A stretch of 64,000 bases of DNA from Sarcocystis neurona (taxonomy: Eukaryota > Apicomplexa > Conoidasida > Eucoccidiorida > Sarcocystidae). A model generated the notes under the pieces. That model worked only from the letters and a program-made list of their open reading frames with translations, was not told the DNA's origin and did not search any database. This document shows positions 34,561 to 45,650 of this stretch, piece by piece (position 1 is the first letter of the stretch; every line of letters begins with the position of its first letter). The position numbers and the translations under genes were made by a program. Where the stretch lies: positions 720,325 through 784,324 of the forward strand of contig KL647291.1 of the NCBI GenBank assembly GCA_000727475.1, given 5' to 3'.

Positions 34561-36600
34561 GCGAATTAGTATACGTTGCTGCTTTTTGTGTTTTTGCTCC
34601 TTTCGGCCCTTCCTCGTGTTTCGATAAGAATGCTTCTTTTCCGTCCCGCTCTCCCCGTTGTCTGTCCGCATCCCCGGGAACACCGGTAGCGGCAGCCCTT
34701 GCGGCAGCCGCTCGCGCTCTGTCCTCTCTCTCACTCTCTCTAGTAAAAGTGAAGAGAGTAGGAAAGGACACGGAGGACACGAGGCAGAAGGGAAAAAGGG
34801 GAAGGGAAGGTGAAGAAGAACCAACATCCGGTGGAATACCCGGTGGCGTGAAGTGGGCGCGGGTCGTCGTCGATCGACTTCAGCCACCTGCATACTGCGA
34901 TTTTCTCTCCGCGCTCCGTGTCTGAAAAATTCCGTGCCGGTTTCTTTGGGCTTCCCGGTACAGGCCGCTCTCTACCTGACGTGTGTCTCCTTCTCTGTCT
35001 TACTCTCCGCATCGCGTTTTCCTCCGATCTACCGTTCTACGTGTGCACGCACACTCTCACCTCTATCTTTATACGGGTTTCCTCCCACCTTCCCCGCTGC
35101 GCAGGTGTTTTGGTCACGTTCCTCGGTCCCCCGTCGCCTCGCTTCGCCTCGCTTTTCAGTTATCTCGCCCCTTCTTCGCCTCCCTCTCTTGTTTTCTGTT
35201 TTCCTCCCTCGTCAGCGGCCGACGCACGGCTGTGTCCTGCTTTCCTCCGCTCCGTTTCCCGCCCCTCGGTTGGTTACCGAGGGTTCTACTTTCTCCCCCT
35301 TCTCCCTCACCTTTTTTTTCTCTCGTGGGACTGTAGCTCGCCTCTTTCGTTTTTCTATCCTCGGAACTGTCGCACTCAGTCCCGTGCTACTGCATTTCCC
35401 GAACTCACGAAGGTCCTCGCATTCCCGTGGGTTACCGTCGCCCGCAAGCTGCTCTGCGGTCCGGAGAAACGTGGAATCTTGACCACTCTGCGACTGCACT
35501 TTTGCCTGTATCTCCCAAATCTTTCCTTTTTGTCCTCTTCTTCGTCCCCCGCCGTTTTTCTTCTCTGCCCCCTGCATTTCTGTGCCTCGTTCTTTCCCCT
35601 TTCCCTCCGTGCGATCACGCCACTCTTTGTGTGTACAGTTGCGTGTGTGTGTGTGTCGCCCCCCTTTCCATCGTTCTTCCACACCCTCATTTCCTCCTCT
35701 CGCCCTCTGTCTTTTTTCACCGTGTTATTCTCTCTCTCTGCGTCAGCACACTCTGTTGCTTTCTTCCTTTCCGCTTCTCATGTGCTCTCCAGTCTTTTTC
35801 CCGTTGCGCACTTCCCGCATTTCGTCTCGCGCCACCAGTGCGAACTTCCCTCCGGCGTTTTCACTTTCTTCTTCTGGGTTTTCTCCCTTTCCTCTCCACT
35901 CGTCTCCTCCCTGCTGACACCCTGTCCTTCTTCTCGGACTCACTTCCGCATTGGGCTCCCCCTCGCTTTTTTTCTTCGTCCATAGACCTGCGCATTCCAC
36001 TTTTTGCTCCTGCTGCGTCAAAGCACAGTCACTTTCCGTGAGTGCCTTCTCCTTTCGCGGCTCCTCTGCTGCCTTGTTTTTTACTGACGTACGTCCCCCC
36101 GCCACCTTCTCTCGCTCTTGTTTCACACACACACACACACATACACACATATAAATTGTCTGCGTCTGCTTTTTCGGCGTTCTGCTCTCTACCTTCCTCT
36201 CTGTGTGTGTGTTCTTGTAGAAGATTGCTTTGTCGGACTTCCCCGTCGCCTTTTTTCTCCTTTTTTAGACACGTCTGTGAGTGTATCCGTCTGCGTGTAC
36301 TTCCTCTGTGTACCCTCGCTTCTTCCTTCTGTATATTCGTGCGTAAACAGGTGTACAGAGAGTCTTCCAAGCGCTGCCTCGCCTTCTCTGTCTCTCTAAA
36401 CGTGCGTGTAGAAACCCCGTACCATATTTTCTCGCATTTGCTCTCTACCAAGAGTTGTCTTGATGAACACTAACCTCCACTAGGCTTCGTTCTCCTCTTT
36501 TCCATCCACTTCTATCTTCTCTATTAACTCTGTACACGTCTACGTGGAGAGCAACGCACGTCCACCTGTACCTCCCTGGCCAGTTGTCCATAAATATTGC
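34561..36600. other. pyrimidine-rich spacer
   Basis: Plus strand rich in C and T from about 34920 to 36450 (TTCTCCTTC, CTCTCT), with a (CA)n run near 36127. A plus-strand frame is open for 355 codons (34918-35985) and is Phe/Ser/Leu/Pro-rich as expected from composition. No motif was recognised. Confidence 0.5.
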
Positions 36601-37200
36601 ACCTCTTGACAATACATATATGTATATATACCTGTGCACGTGAGTATATATATATATGTGCATGTATGTCTGAGTATTCTTTGTTCTACGTAGGTACGTA
36701 TGATCCCGTACATACGCATATGTGTATAGGTTTACCAGGTTCTTCTCCATCTTCATTTAGGTCTATGTGTATGTGAGTACCTACATGCACATACATTTGT
36801 ATGTATGTACCCATGGGATCTTCTGCGTGTGATTTAATAGCGAGGAGATAGAACCAGGTGAATTTGTCAAGGAGAACTATATGCATATATATGTACCTGT
36901 ATAGTCTGTTCAAAGGTACTCCAGAATATGCACTCCGCTGGGGTCCTGTCTTTGTCTCCTGGATGGTAGGCTCGTGTCTGCTTTGACTGTGTCTCCGTCT
37001 CCGTCACGTCTCATCCTCTCCCATGTAGTGGGTGCTGCATCGGATGCATAGGAAGTGCGCATGTGTATAGGTGTGTATTTGATGCGATAAAGAACCGTGA
37101 GTAATTAAAAGGAAGTCTACCTATCTATCTGTCTGTCTCGATATTTATACGCATATATATCTCTATATACGTATACGCGTATATGTGTGTGTAGAGGTAC
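36601..37200. repeat. TA/CA microsatellite spacer
   Basis: TATATGTA and GTATGTAC-type repeats with short unique islands. No gene is seen. Confidence 0.6.
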
Positions 37201-38747
37201 ATCGGTATAGGAGGAATGTCTGCCAGACGGCGCTGCAGCTGCTGAGGGAGAGTTGTTGAAAGCGACAGCCGGAGGAGACGCTGGTGAGCTGCTGCTGCTG
37301 CAACAACCGCCCGGGGAACCCAACATCGCGAGCAGCAGCAGAAGAAGCAGCAAGGGAGAGAGAGAGAGGAGGGAGCAGCAGAGAGAGCGGGGTCTGCACA
37401 GAATACTCAGTTGCAGCAGCGAGCTGCAGAAGCGCAGGGGGATTTCTGCTGTTCGTCTGTTTCCATAGTAGCGACCAGTGCCGCTGTTCTTGCCGTCCTT
37501 TTCCGTTGCCTGAAGCAGCAGCAGGAGCAGCAGCTGCGATTCCTTCCCGCGGCTAGCCTTGCTGCTGCTGCCGGCGTTGCTGTCCGTCCAGCCGGGTTGC
37601 TCCTGCTGCTGGTGTAGCTACAGGGGAAGCACACTGCAGCTTGTGCGCAGGAGCGTTCCTGCTGTCGCTGCTGTTGCAGAGGGAAGAAGAAGCTGCTGCT
37701 GCTGCGGCAACAACAACAGGCCCGTGTTACTTCTTCTGCATGTGCGCCTTCCTGCCCTCCGACCTGTTGCTTTGCATCTAAGACTGCGGCAGCAAAGTCC
37801 TTCTTCCCCAGAGTTGTTCTGCGAGTCGTCGTCTTGTTCTTGCTGCAGCCACCGCTGCTGCTTCTCTTTCGTCCTGCTGCTGCTCTTTCAGCCTGCAGTT
37901 CCTACCTTCTCCCCTTCCTGCTGTCGGCGCCTGCTGCCTGCGGCACATCGCCTCTTGCACGGCTGCTGCTGTTGCATGCCCTTCGGCTTCTGCTGTCGCG
38001 TGCCGTGCTGCGGCTGCTTCTTGAGTACGGCGCTGTTGCTGCTGCTGCTGCTCGTGAAGCCCCTTCTGCAGTTGCTGCCGGTTTTGCTTTTTACTACTGG
38101 GACATGAACATCCGCAGGTGCTGGTGCTGCAGCACGTGGTCCTTCTGCACCTGGTATTGTGGGAGAGCTGCTTCGCTGCAGTCTAACTGCTTCTGCTGCT
38201 GTTATCCTGGGTTGCTGCCTGGTGCACGCGTGCTCCTTATCGGGAGTGGTAACAGCTGCTATAGTTAAGTAGAGGAGACGCGACAGCAGGAGACGGCCCG
38301 AGGAGCAACTGCAGCGCCCTGCAGCAGGAGGAAAGTAGCAGCAACAACAGCGAAGGTACTCGGAGCAGCAGCGGACACGGAAGTCCGGCAGCAGAGGACG
38401 CCGAAGAAGCCGCCAAGGACGCAGAGTCCAGTGTGGAAGCGACCGCAACAGCGCAACCCCGGAAGCAGCTGGGGAAGCAGAAACCTCAAGAGCAGCAGCA
38501 GAGGGACCACCAGCTGCTGAGGCAGCAGCACGAGACAGAGCGAAGCAGGGGGGAAGCAGAAGCGGCAGCGACCGTAGAGAAAAGCGAAGCAGCAACAGAA
38601 AAGCCGCAGCAGAGGACGGCGGGCGGGAGCCACAGGCGAGGAGGGGCGGCAGCGGCCGGGACAGGACGGGGGGAACCACGAGAAAACAGAAGGCTATAGA
38701 AAGTAAGAAAGAGGTGGCAAGGACGATTGAGAGTGTGCGACGGGAAA
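37201..38747. other. CAG/CTG-rich region upstream of the UBE2W gene
   Basis: CAG blocks at 37260-37620, CTG at 37550-38100 and CAG at 38280-38660. A short plus-strand frame at 37411-37617 contains a hydrophobic stretch (VSIVATSAAVLAVLF) but has no support as a gene. The 90 bases before the UBE2W start are AG-rich and repeat-poor, which fits a 5' leader. Confidence 0.45.
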
Positions 38748-39133
38748 ATGGGAAATGTCCACGCCCATGTGCAGCAGCTAGCGGAGCAGCAGCAACAGCA
38801 ACTGCCTGCGGAGGGCAGCAGCGGTGAGGGGACGCAGCGCTGCAGCGGAAGCGGGTCGGGCACTGCAGATGCGCGGCAGCTGCTCGAAAGGAGCAGCAAT
38901 TCGCTGAGCGGCGAAGAAGCCAACAGCAGCGCCGAGATGCACCGCAGCAGCAGCAGCGGTCGATCCTCCCCGGGGGGGCTGCAGCAGCAGGGAGGCAGGC
39001 TGTCGTTCCGCCTCAGCAACAGCAGCAGCCAATCGACAGCAGCAGCAACCCCACACAGCAGCTACCCGGCGGGCCGTTCCGCCAGCGGCAGCAAAGACGT
39101 ATCTCAGTACACGGGAACGACCATGTACCGCAG
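38748..39133 (+). CDS. UBE2W exon 1 (N-terminal extension)
   Basis: Begins MGNVHAHVQQLAEQ and is rich in Gln and Ser; its last residues (TGTTMYRR) merge with the E2 first helix. Donor CGCAG|GTACCT leaves two bases (AG) that make an Arg codon with the first base of exon 2. The start GNVHAH satisfies the loose N-myristoylation pattern (Gly2, small residue at position 6). Confidence 0.85.
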
Positions 39134-42100
39134 GTACCTGATGCTCTCTTTGCTTCTGTCTTCAACTTTTCTCCTTCTTTTTCTTTATCTCTTCTCCTCG
39201 AGCAGCCATCTCCTCTACTCGGTATCTAAACGCAATTGCCCAAAGGTGGTGAAACTGCCCATCTGTACGTATTTATATATCAGTCATGTGTCTCTCAATG
39301 TACCTCTACGTATGGACATATATATATATATATGTATATACAAACGAGGTGCTGATATACCACACCACCTGTCGTATCTCTGGCACTTTTCCCTTTTTTC
39401 CCTGTATATGTGGTTCTCTTGCAAGGGGCAGCGTAAAGGTCTTCTAGCACATTACTCGAGGCGTGTCTTGCTGCTCCGTGCTGCCTTCCTAGGGTAAAAT
39501 GGGAACATCTTCTACAGGTACAGTGCACCGGTGGTGGTACATCAGCACCTCGTTTATATATATATATGTACGTATATATGGATACGTACGTAGATGTAGA
39601 TTAAGAGATACATGATTGATATATAAATATGTGTACGTGGGCACTCACGTATGTGCGACTGCTGCATGCACCTCAGCGAGTCTCAGCGAGTGGTTCTCCA
39701 CAGAAATGCAGCTTTGCAAATCACACGAGAACATCTCTCGTAAAGGTACCCCCGCGCTCCCGGCGTGGGGCTGCCTCTGCGTTTCTGCTGTCTGTATCAA
39801 CGTATGGAATGACACGTCTGTGGGTGGGGTGCTGCGCGGTGGCACTTGTCGTCCTGCAGCGGGAGAAATTCAGGAAGACGTGCTGTGTCTCTGTCTCGCT
39901 TTACGGCTGTCTGTAAGTCTATATGTATAAAGAGAGAGGTGCAGCAAAATGTATGTATGTACGTCTACGTACGTGTGTGTATTTATATGAAGGAAGAGAT
40001 GCAGCGACATACGTGTATATACGTATGCAGACGTAGTACACGAAGAACCGCGTGGGTACGCGATATCGCGGGAGCATCCGCAGCCGCTGCAGTAAGTAAA
40101 CATTAACGTTTCTGAGTGACGGGGTATTCGTGCAGCGAGCGGTATGCGACTCACCTCGTCGGGTTGTATCCGTGAGATGTCTGACTCCGTCTGCGCAAGT
40201 GGGCCTTGTGAGGAGTACGCAGTCTCACTCACTTTTTGTGGGGTGTACGTACACCGCGTGAACCTTGTGGGGTGCTCTGCCTTGGAAGGGCTGATCGACT
40301 TGTTTCAACGCCTTCTCTGTGAGACGCTCTCGACGACGGTGGTTGAAAAAGGGAAGACGTGCAGCGTGTCCGCGATAATCTTCCCCGTATGATGTGTTAC
40401 GGGGTGTACGTACACCGCATTCGTCAGTGGGGTGCACGCGCGGTGCACGCGCGTCCGTGGGGTATGCACAGTACGCATGCGTCTGGAGTGTATGCACAGT
40501 GCTCTTACATATGGGATGTATGCACGTGCGTGTGGAGCGTGCACGTTTGTGTGTGGGGCTGGCGTACACCGCACGCGCATGCGGTGTACATACACTGCAT
40601 TGCGCGCGGGACGTGACTGAGGGATGTTATATGGGGTCTTTGGACCGCGCGTCTGTGAAAGTGGCCGTGCTGCTTCGAGGCCCCTCCGGCTGCCCCAGGT
40701 GTATGTACACCGGGTGACTGCGGCATCGTTGCAAGGTGTTCGTACACCGCAGGTGGTCGGCGGTTCTGCTTCGCGTTTTTCCGAGGCGCATGTTTATCCT
40801 GCACGAAGTCCCTGTGTGACGCTTTACACCGGGTGAGCAGCGATGACAATTTTTGTGGAGCGTACGTGTACCGGACTTCTGGGGACGCAGGAGTGTACGT
40901 ACACCTCGTGGGGGGCCTAGGTGTGCGGCATATACTTCCACCAGTTGTGTTGTTTTGTGTGGCCCAATCCGTGGAGACGGACGTGGGGTGTACGTACACG
41001 AGGGGCGTTTGTGAATTCGTCTGAAAGTGCGCATATTGAATGTGTGGGGCTGCCATTGTGTGTGTGCACAAAACGCATATGTGGGGTGGCTGTGGGGTGT
41101 ACGTACACCAGGTCTGGGGTGTTGTTCTGGGGTGTACGTACGTCGGGTCTCCAAAGAGGGGTTTTTGTTTGCGGGGTATGTGCGTATATCGCGTGTGCGT
41201 CGCTGCCGTTTTCGACGTGCACGTCAACAGCAATAAAGCTGCGGTTTGTACGCATGCCGGCGGCTGCTCCTCAAGATCTGCTTTAACTGCAACAGCAGGT
41301 GTTGGATTTGTTCTGCATCTTGCTTTTCGCAGGCTGGAGCGCGAGCGCGTGCAGCTAGAAGCAGACGCCTTTGACGGCTTGGTTTTTATTCTCCCGGTAG
41401 AGTACCAGACGAAGAGCAACAGCACGGCGGCAGCAGGAGGAGGAACAGCAGCAGAGGCACTTTCCACGCAGAGCAGCAGCCCGTCCGCTGCGGAGAATTC
41501 GCAGCAGACGTTCTCTCCGGAAGCGTCCACGGCCGCAAGCACTGCTGCAGCGGGTGCTGCGCCCGACGTAGCCGCAGCAGGAGCAGCAGCACGAGAAAAA
41601 GACCCCGCGTGCCCTTCTTCCTCCCCCCCCTGGCGACCAGCAGCAGGAGCAGCAGCAGCAGCACGAGAGAGAGAGTCCTGCGTGCCCTTCCTGCGAGCGT
41701 CTGCAACTACTCGATAACGGGAGACGCAGCTCATGACGGCTTTACCTGGCTGCTGGCCCTGGAAGGCGCGGCTAATACAATCTATGAAGGAGAAGTCTTT
41801 CTCCTGAAATTTAACTTCTCCCCGAAATACCCCATTGGTATTGCGCGCTTTCTGCGAAACACTTCTAAGATATAACTACCACACGTTTGTGGGATGTAGA
41901 GAGGTGTAGGCAGTCTCATCTGTGTGGCGAGGCTGCATGCGTGTACACGTAGAGAACTACGAACACCCACGTAGTCATATGTATTTCCTTTAGGACAGCC
42001 TCACCTGCTCACATTCCAGCTTAAAACTATATATATATACGTGTATCTATGTATTTGTCTGTGTATACATACATGTATATATGTATACGTATGTGTCGAT

Positions 42101-43556
42101 TCAGGATGTGTATATATGTATGCTTGTATGCGTTTGCTGTATATGGTGTGGTTTCTTCTTTGTGCTCGTCTTCGGCGGTGCATTGTCTCTCTGGCTCGCA
42201 TGTTTGTCATATTTGAGTTTCCGAGTATCACCAAGCGGTTTCTTCTCTTTTCCTCCTTTGTCAACATTTTCTGGTTGTCTCCTTTCGTCCTGCCGCTCCT
42301 CCTCTCCTTCCAGCTTTCCGTCCTCCTCTTCCTCGTTTTTCTTCCCTTTCTCTTTTTGGTGCCTTCTCTCCTTTTTTTGCCCTCCTATTTCCGGTTTTCT
42401 GGTTTCTTCCGTATTTTTTCTCCTTCTCTTTCCGTCCTTTTCGCCTGCTCTTCTTGCGGGGTTTCTGTGTCTTCTTTGTCGTTGTCCTCTGCCTTGGATC
42501 CCGCGTATAGCCATCCGTGTGTTCGAACGTATTTGTAGTACGTTTCTATTCGTTGTCGTGTACGCAGTTGTGGCACTCGCATATATGTATCTCTTTGGGT
42601 TAACTTTTTACTCCTTTCGCTTCTTCACTTCTTCTCTTTCGTTCTCCTTCTTCGTCTCCATCTCCTTTATCTTTTTCTCCGCTTCTCTTCAGTGCTCGTA
42701 CGTTTCCTCGTCTTTTTCTGTCTTCCCTGCTGCAACGTAGTCCGAAGTAGCTGCGCTGCGCTGCTGTGTTCCTGCCACGCTGGAGTTTCTGCAGACCCTC
42801 CTGCTGTGCGGGTTATGCCGGCGGTGGACTTTTCTTCTTTTCCTCTGCTGTGACGAAGCCCTCTTCTCCCTCCTTGTCTTCTTTTCCACCTTCTTCAACC
42901 ACACGCGCTGCTGCTGCTGTTGCTTTCTCCTCTCTGCTGCTGCAGTTTCGTCCACTGCCTCGCTGCTTCTGTTGCTCCTGCTGCTGCTGCCGCCTTCTGG
43001 GGCCCCCGTTTTTTCTCCGCGGTTCACCTTCGCTCTGGCTGTTTCATCTGTATGTCTCTCCCCCTTTCTCTTCCTTTTCCCGTTTTTCTGCGGTTTCTCT
43101 TCGTTCTCGCCGTCTCCTCTCTGTCTCTCTGTCTCTCTATCTCGTTTCTCTTCCCGGGTCTTCCCGATTTCTGCCCCGTCTCTCCTCCATCTCGCCGTAG
43201 TTCCCGACCTCGAACTTCCCCACTCTTCGGCCTCTCTGTCTCCCAGTGTCCGTCTGCTCCTCTGCTGTGGGGTGGTTCGCCTTTTTTTTCTTTTAGAAGC
43301 GCCGGAGGTAACTTTCCTGCTGCCGTATCTGCCGCAGCACCCCCACGTCTACTCGAACGGGCACATTTGTTTGTCAATATTATACGATTTCTGGTCCCCT
43401 GCGCTGAGCGTCAGCAGCTGCGGCATGTCCCTGCTGTCCATGTTGAGCAGCAACCGCTGCAAATCGCGCCCACCTGACGACGATATCTACTGCAGACTCT
43501 GGACCTCGCGCAGCCCGAAGCAGGTCAAATGGATTTTCCACGACGATCAAGTTTAA
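38748..43556 (+). CDS. UBE2W-type ubiquitin-conjugating enzyme E2 (four exons)
   Basis: Exons 38748-39133, 41333-41396, about 41672-41837 and 43297-43556. The C-terminal half is unmistakable: SPKYPI, then after the last intron EAPEVTFLLPYLPQHPHVYS and NGHICLSILYDFWSPALSV, ending VKWIFHDDQV. The catalytic Cys sits in NGHICLSIL. As in UBE2W, the usual E2 HPN tripeptide is HPH and the tail is HDD; that class attaches ubiquitin to the alpha-amino group of substrate N-termini. The usual first helix MQKRLQKEL is represented by MYRRLERERVQLEA across the first splice. Ahead of it stands a 128-residue Gln/Ser-rich extension starting MGNVHAHV, unlike the short N-terminus of the family. The ATG at 38748 has a good context (AAAATGG). 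Exon 3's start is uncertain. Confidence 0.93.
39342..39555. repeat. inverted repeat pair in UBE2W intron 1
   Basis: Left arm 39342-39369 (AAACGAGGTGCTGATATACC...) and right arm 39530-39555 (ending CAGCACCTCGTTT) are near-exact reverse complements; TA runs flank both on the outside. The inner segment of about 160 bases is unique. This layout resembles a small fold-back element. Confidence 0.8.
40242..41144. repeat. cluster of GTGTACGTACAC palindromes
   Basis: Perfect GGTGTACGTACACC at 40242, 40403 and 41096; near copies at 40583, 40698, 40735, 40892, 40987 and 41131. Most are preceded by GG and followed by GC/GA-rich bases. About nine copies in 900 bases, against four elsewhere in the window, two of those being intergenic singles in the left 10 kb. 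The intervening sequence is TG-rich (TGTGGGG, GTGCACGCG). Confidence 0.9.
41333..41396 (+). CDS. UBE2W exon 2 (first helix of the E2 fold)
   Basis: Reads LERERVQLEADAFDGLVFIL then Pro, after acceptor TTTTCGCAG|G. It corresponds to RLQKELLALQNDPPPGMTL of UBE2W. The donor CCG|GTAGAG is the simplest way to skip an Ala/Ser-rich stretch that changes frame, but reading through it is not excluded. Confidence 0.75.
41672..41837 (+). CDS. UBE2W exon 3 (E2 core strands)
   Basis: Contains SVCNYSITGDAAHDGFTWLL then ALEGAANTIYEGEVFLLKFN and FSPKYPI, matching SITQWIVDMEGAPGTLYEGEKF and the YPF turn of UBE2W. Its frame differs by one from that open after exon 2. Starting at 41672 (GAGAG|AGA) keeps phase 0; the true acceptor is uncertain. 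Donor ATTG|GTATTG is firm. Confidence 0.75.
41838..43296 (+). other. UBE2W intron 3
   Basis: Unique sequence and TA/TG repeats to 42140, then a strongly T/C-rich stretch to the acceptor at 43296. Plus-strand open frames of up to 219 codons are Phe/Ser/Leu-rich and reflect composition only. Confidence 0.75.
43297..43556 (+). CDS. UBE2W exon 4 (active site and C-terminus)
   Basis: Acceptor CTTTTAG|AA after a long T/C tract; 260 bases to the TAA at 43554. Contains HPHVYSNGHICLSIL with the catalytic Cys, WSPALSVSSCGMSLLSMLSS, RPPDDDIYCR and WIFHDDQV. Near-complete agreement with UBE2W makes this the most certain exon in the window. Confidence 0.97.
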
Positions 43557-45090
43557 CGTTGAGAAGAGGCCTCCCGGCCCCACTAGAAAGGGAAATCTCA
43601 TATATATATATATACATATGGATGTACGAAGCGAGAACGAAGAGACAAGTAGAGAGGGTACGAACGACACGTTTGTCTTGCACGGAGATGCCGGTTTCTC
43701 ACCGCGCCAAGAAGAACGTCACCTTTCACACACATGCATATGTGTGTGGAGGAGAATATGTACAGGAAGCCGCATGTATATAAGCATGTGAATAGACGCA
43801 TAGATATATATATGTGTGCACGAAGAAGGGAAGGTCATTCTGTAGGTCTGTGTAATATACATAGATACATGAATGAAGCAGGACACACGTAAGTAGTTGA
43901 CTTGTAGAAGACATGTATATGTCTGTATATATATAGGAAGGTTACAAAGTGAGCAGTACAGGAGGTTGTCACATGTCTGCAGACGTGTGACTGGGTGCAG
44001 GATATATATGTATTGCGGCGTAAATTCTGGGAGTGGAAGACGTGCATATTGAGAGGGCAGCATGGAGAAATATATCTACAGGAATTGTATATCCACTTGT
44101 ACATGTGCGCCGACGAAGAGGAGAAAAGACCCGCGTTTCGGCGTCGCTAAGTATTCGTCCATGTTCTTTTTCACGAAAAGTGGTACTTGTATGTACTTAC
44201 ACGTGGAAATTCACGGACGACTTTGCGAAAAAAGCTTAACTTGGATATGGGTAGAGGATCCTTATGAATACCTTTAGAGAAGCTGGTACATTTACCCGCG
44301 TGCATGCGGTATCCTTTTATTTTGTCTATTCCGCTTCCAGTATGTGTATGTAAACGTATGACTTTTTAGTTCCTCCATTTCTTTACAAGCTCTTACGTAT
44401 ACGTGTATACTTTAATTTTTCCTGTATCCGTAGTACTATACTTTTATATATAACATATATTTACACATGTATATACGCGTGTACTTGTTTGTGTAGAACA
44501 TAAATACACATGTGTGTGTGTTGTATGAACAAGTAAGTGGACGGCGACGAAAGGCAGCAATCTGACCAGCTGTCGCTTGTAACATTATTCTCGAGGTGCT
44601 GGCAGAAATTTGTGTGTGTGATGTTTCGAAGAAAACGACGTAGCCATATTGAAGAAGAAAGATCGAGAGAGACAGAGAAAGAGACAGTGAGAGAGCGAGG
44701 AGAGAAAAAAGACAAACTGGGATAGAGGAAGATGTGTCTGTATTAGGGGCGCACGGGTGCATATTTGTGTTCTGTCTGCAGACGTCAATACTGCTGTGGC
44801 GTTGACCTGCGTAAAACAGATGAAGTGAATAGGTTGCTAAAGTGCTTTCTGGTATTTTCATAATATATATTTTTCTACAAAGGTGTACCCATAAGTATAT
44901 ATATATATATACACGTATCTGATCAGATGGATTTCTACAGGCGTGTACGTGCCTGCCTACATGTATATCTATGTTTGTACGTGAATTGGTGCGTGTACGT
45001 ATGCATATACATATGTATGTACATCCACGCGTGAACATGTGTGTGAGTATATAAAACAAGTACGCATCGGTTGAGGAATAAGCAGAGTTC
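43557..45090. other. spacer, AT-rich with microsatellites
   Basis: Downstream of UBE2W. TA/TG microsatellites alternate with unique sequence, including a GA-rich stretch at 44655-44710. No gene is recognised on either strand. Confidence 0.55.
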
Positions 45091-45650
45091 TGGCTGGGTG
45101 GCGCGTTGACGTTGAGCTCGCCAGTGGGACGACACTGGGCGAGCCAACGTCGGTGATCGCGGGAGAATCGATGCTGGCGAACGGATGAACTGAGACTCGT
45201 ACGCGACTAGCCAGCGGCTGTGCGCTTCTCGCCAAAACGAGAGTCTCATTTTTTGATTAGCCACTGGCGGGCCCGTCACGAGCTACGGAATGTGACTTTC
45301 TTGGGTAGCTGAGGGATCCGAGGGCAAGCTCGTGAGAGTCGCCTCGAGAAACACCTCCCACCCCACGCACAATTGCACAGCGAAAAGACTGCTCCTTTTG
45401 GTTTCACTTTGAGAGAATATCGTTTTAGCCCGCCAGTGAATCGCGTGCCACCACGCCACTGGGTAGGCACGCTCAGCTAGAATAGCCAGGCACTCGATAG
45501 CCGGACAGCCAGGAGATCTTATGTTCCCCCGATTCTGGCAATAGATATGCTGATTGTAGCCTGTCGGTGAAGCGAGTCTCAGCTAACCCAAGGTGCAGAA
45601 GTACACAGAGAGTTGTTGGTCCCTGGCTACCGACTAAGTCCCGATGTCAC
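45091..45650. other. unique GC-richer island with hairpins
   Basis: Composition changes abruptly: no microsatellite and many CCACTGGC/GCCAGTGG words. A hairpin at 45111-45147 pairs GTTGAGCTCGCCAGT with ACTGGGCGAGCCAAC. TAGCCA words recur at 45207, 45259 and 45484. No open frame has a recognisable product. It could be a remnant of a mobile element or a structured RNA. Confidence 0.4.

Larger units (their letters stand above)
39134..41332 (+). other. UBE2W intron 1 (2.2 kb)
   Basis: Contains T/C-rich sequence at the start, an inverted repeat (39342-39555), TA microsatellites, then a TG-rich segment (40200-41230) packed with GTGTACGTACAC-type palindromes. No conserved exon was seen between the flanking exons, whose phases join directly. 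Confidence 0.7.

Noticed and set aside
34918..35985. 355-codon plus-strand frame
   Set aside because: Same compositional cause; Phe/Ser/Pro-rich with no domain or good start.
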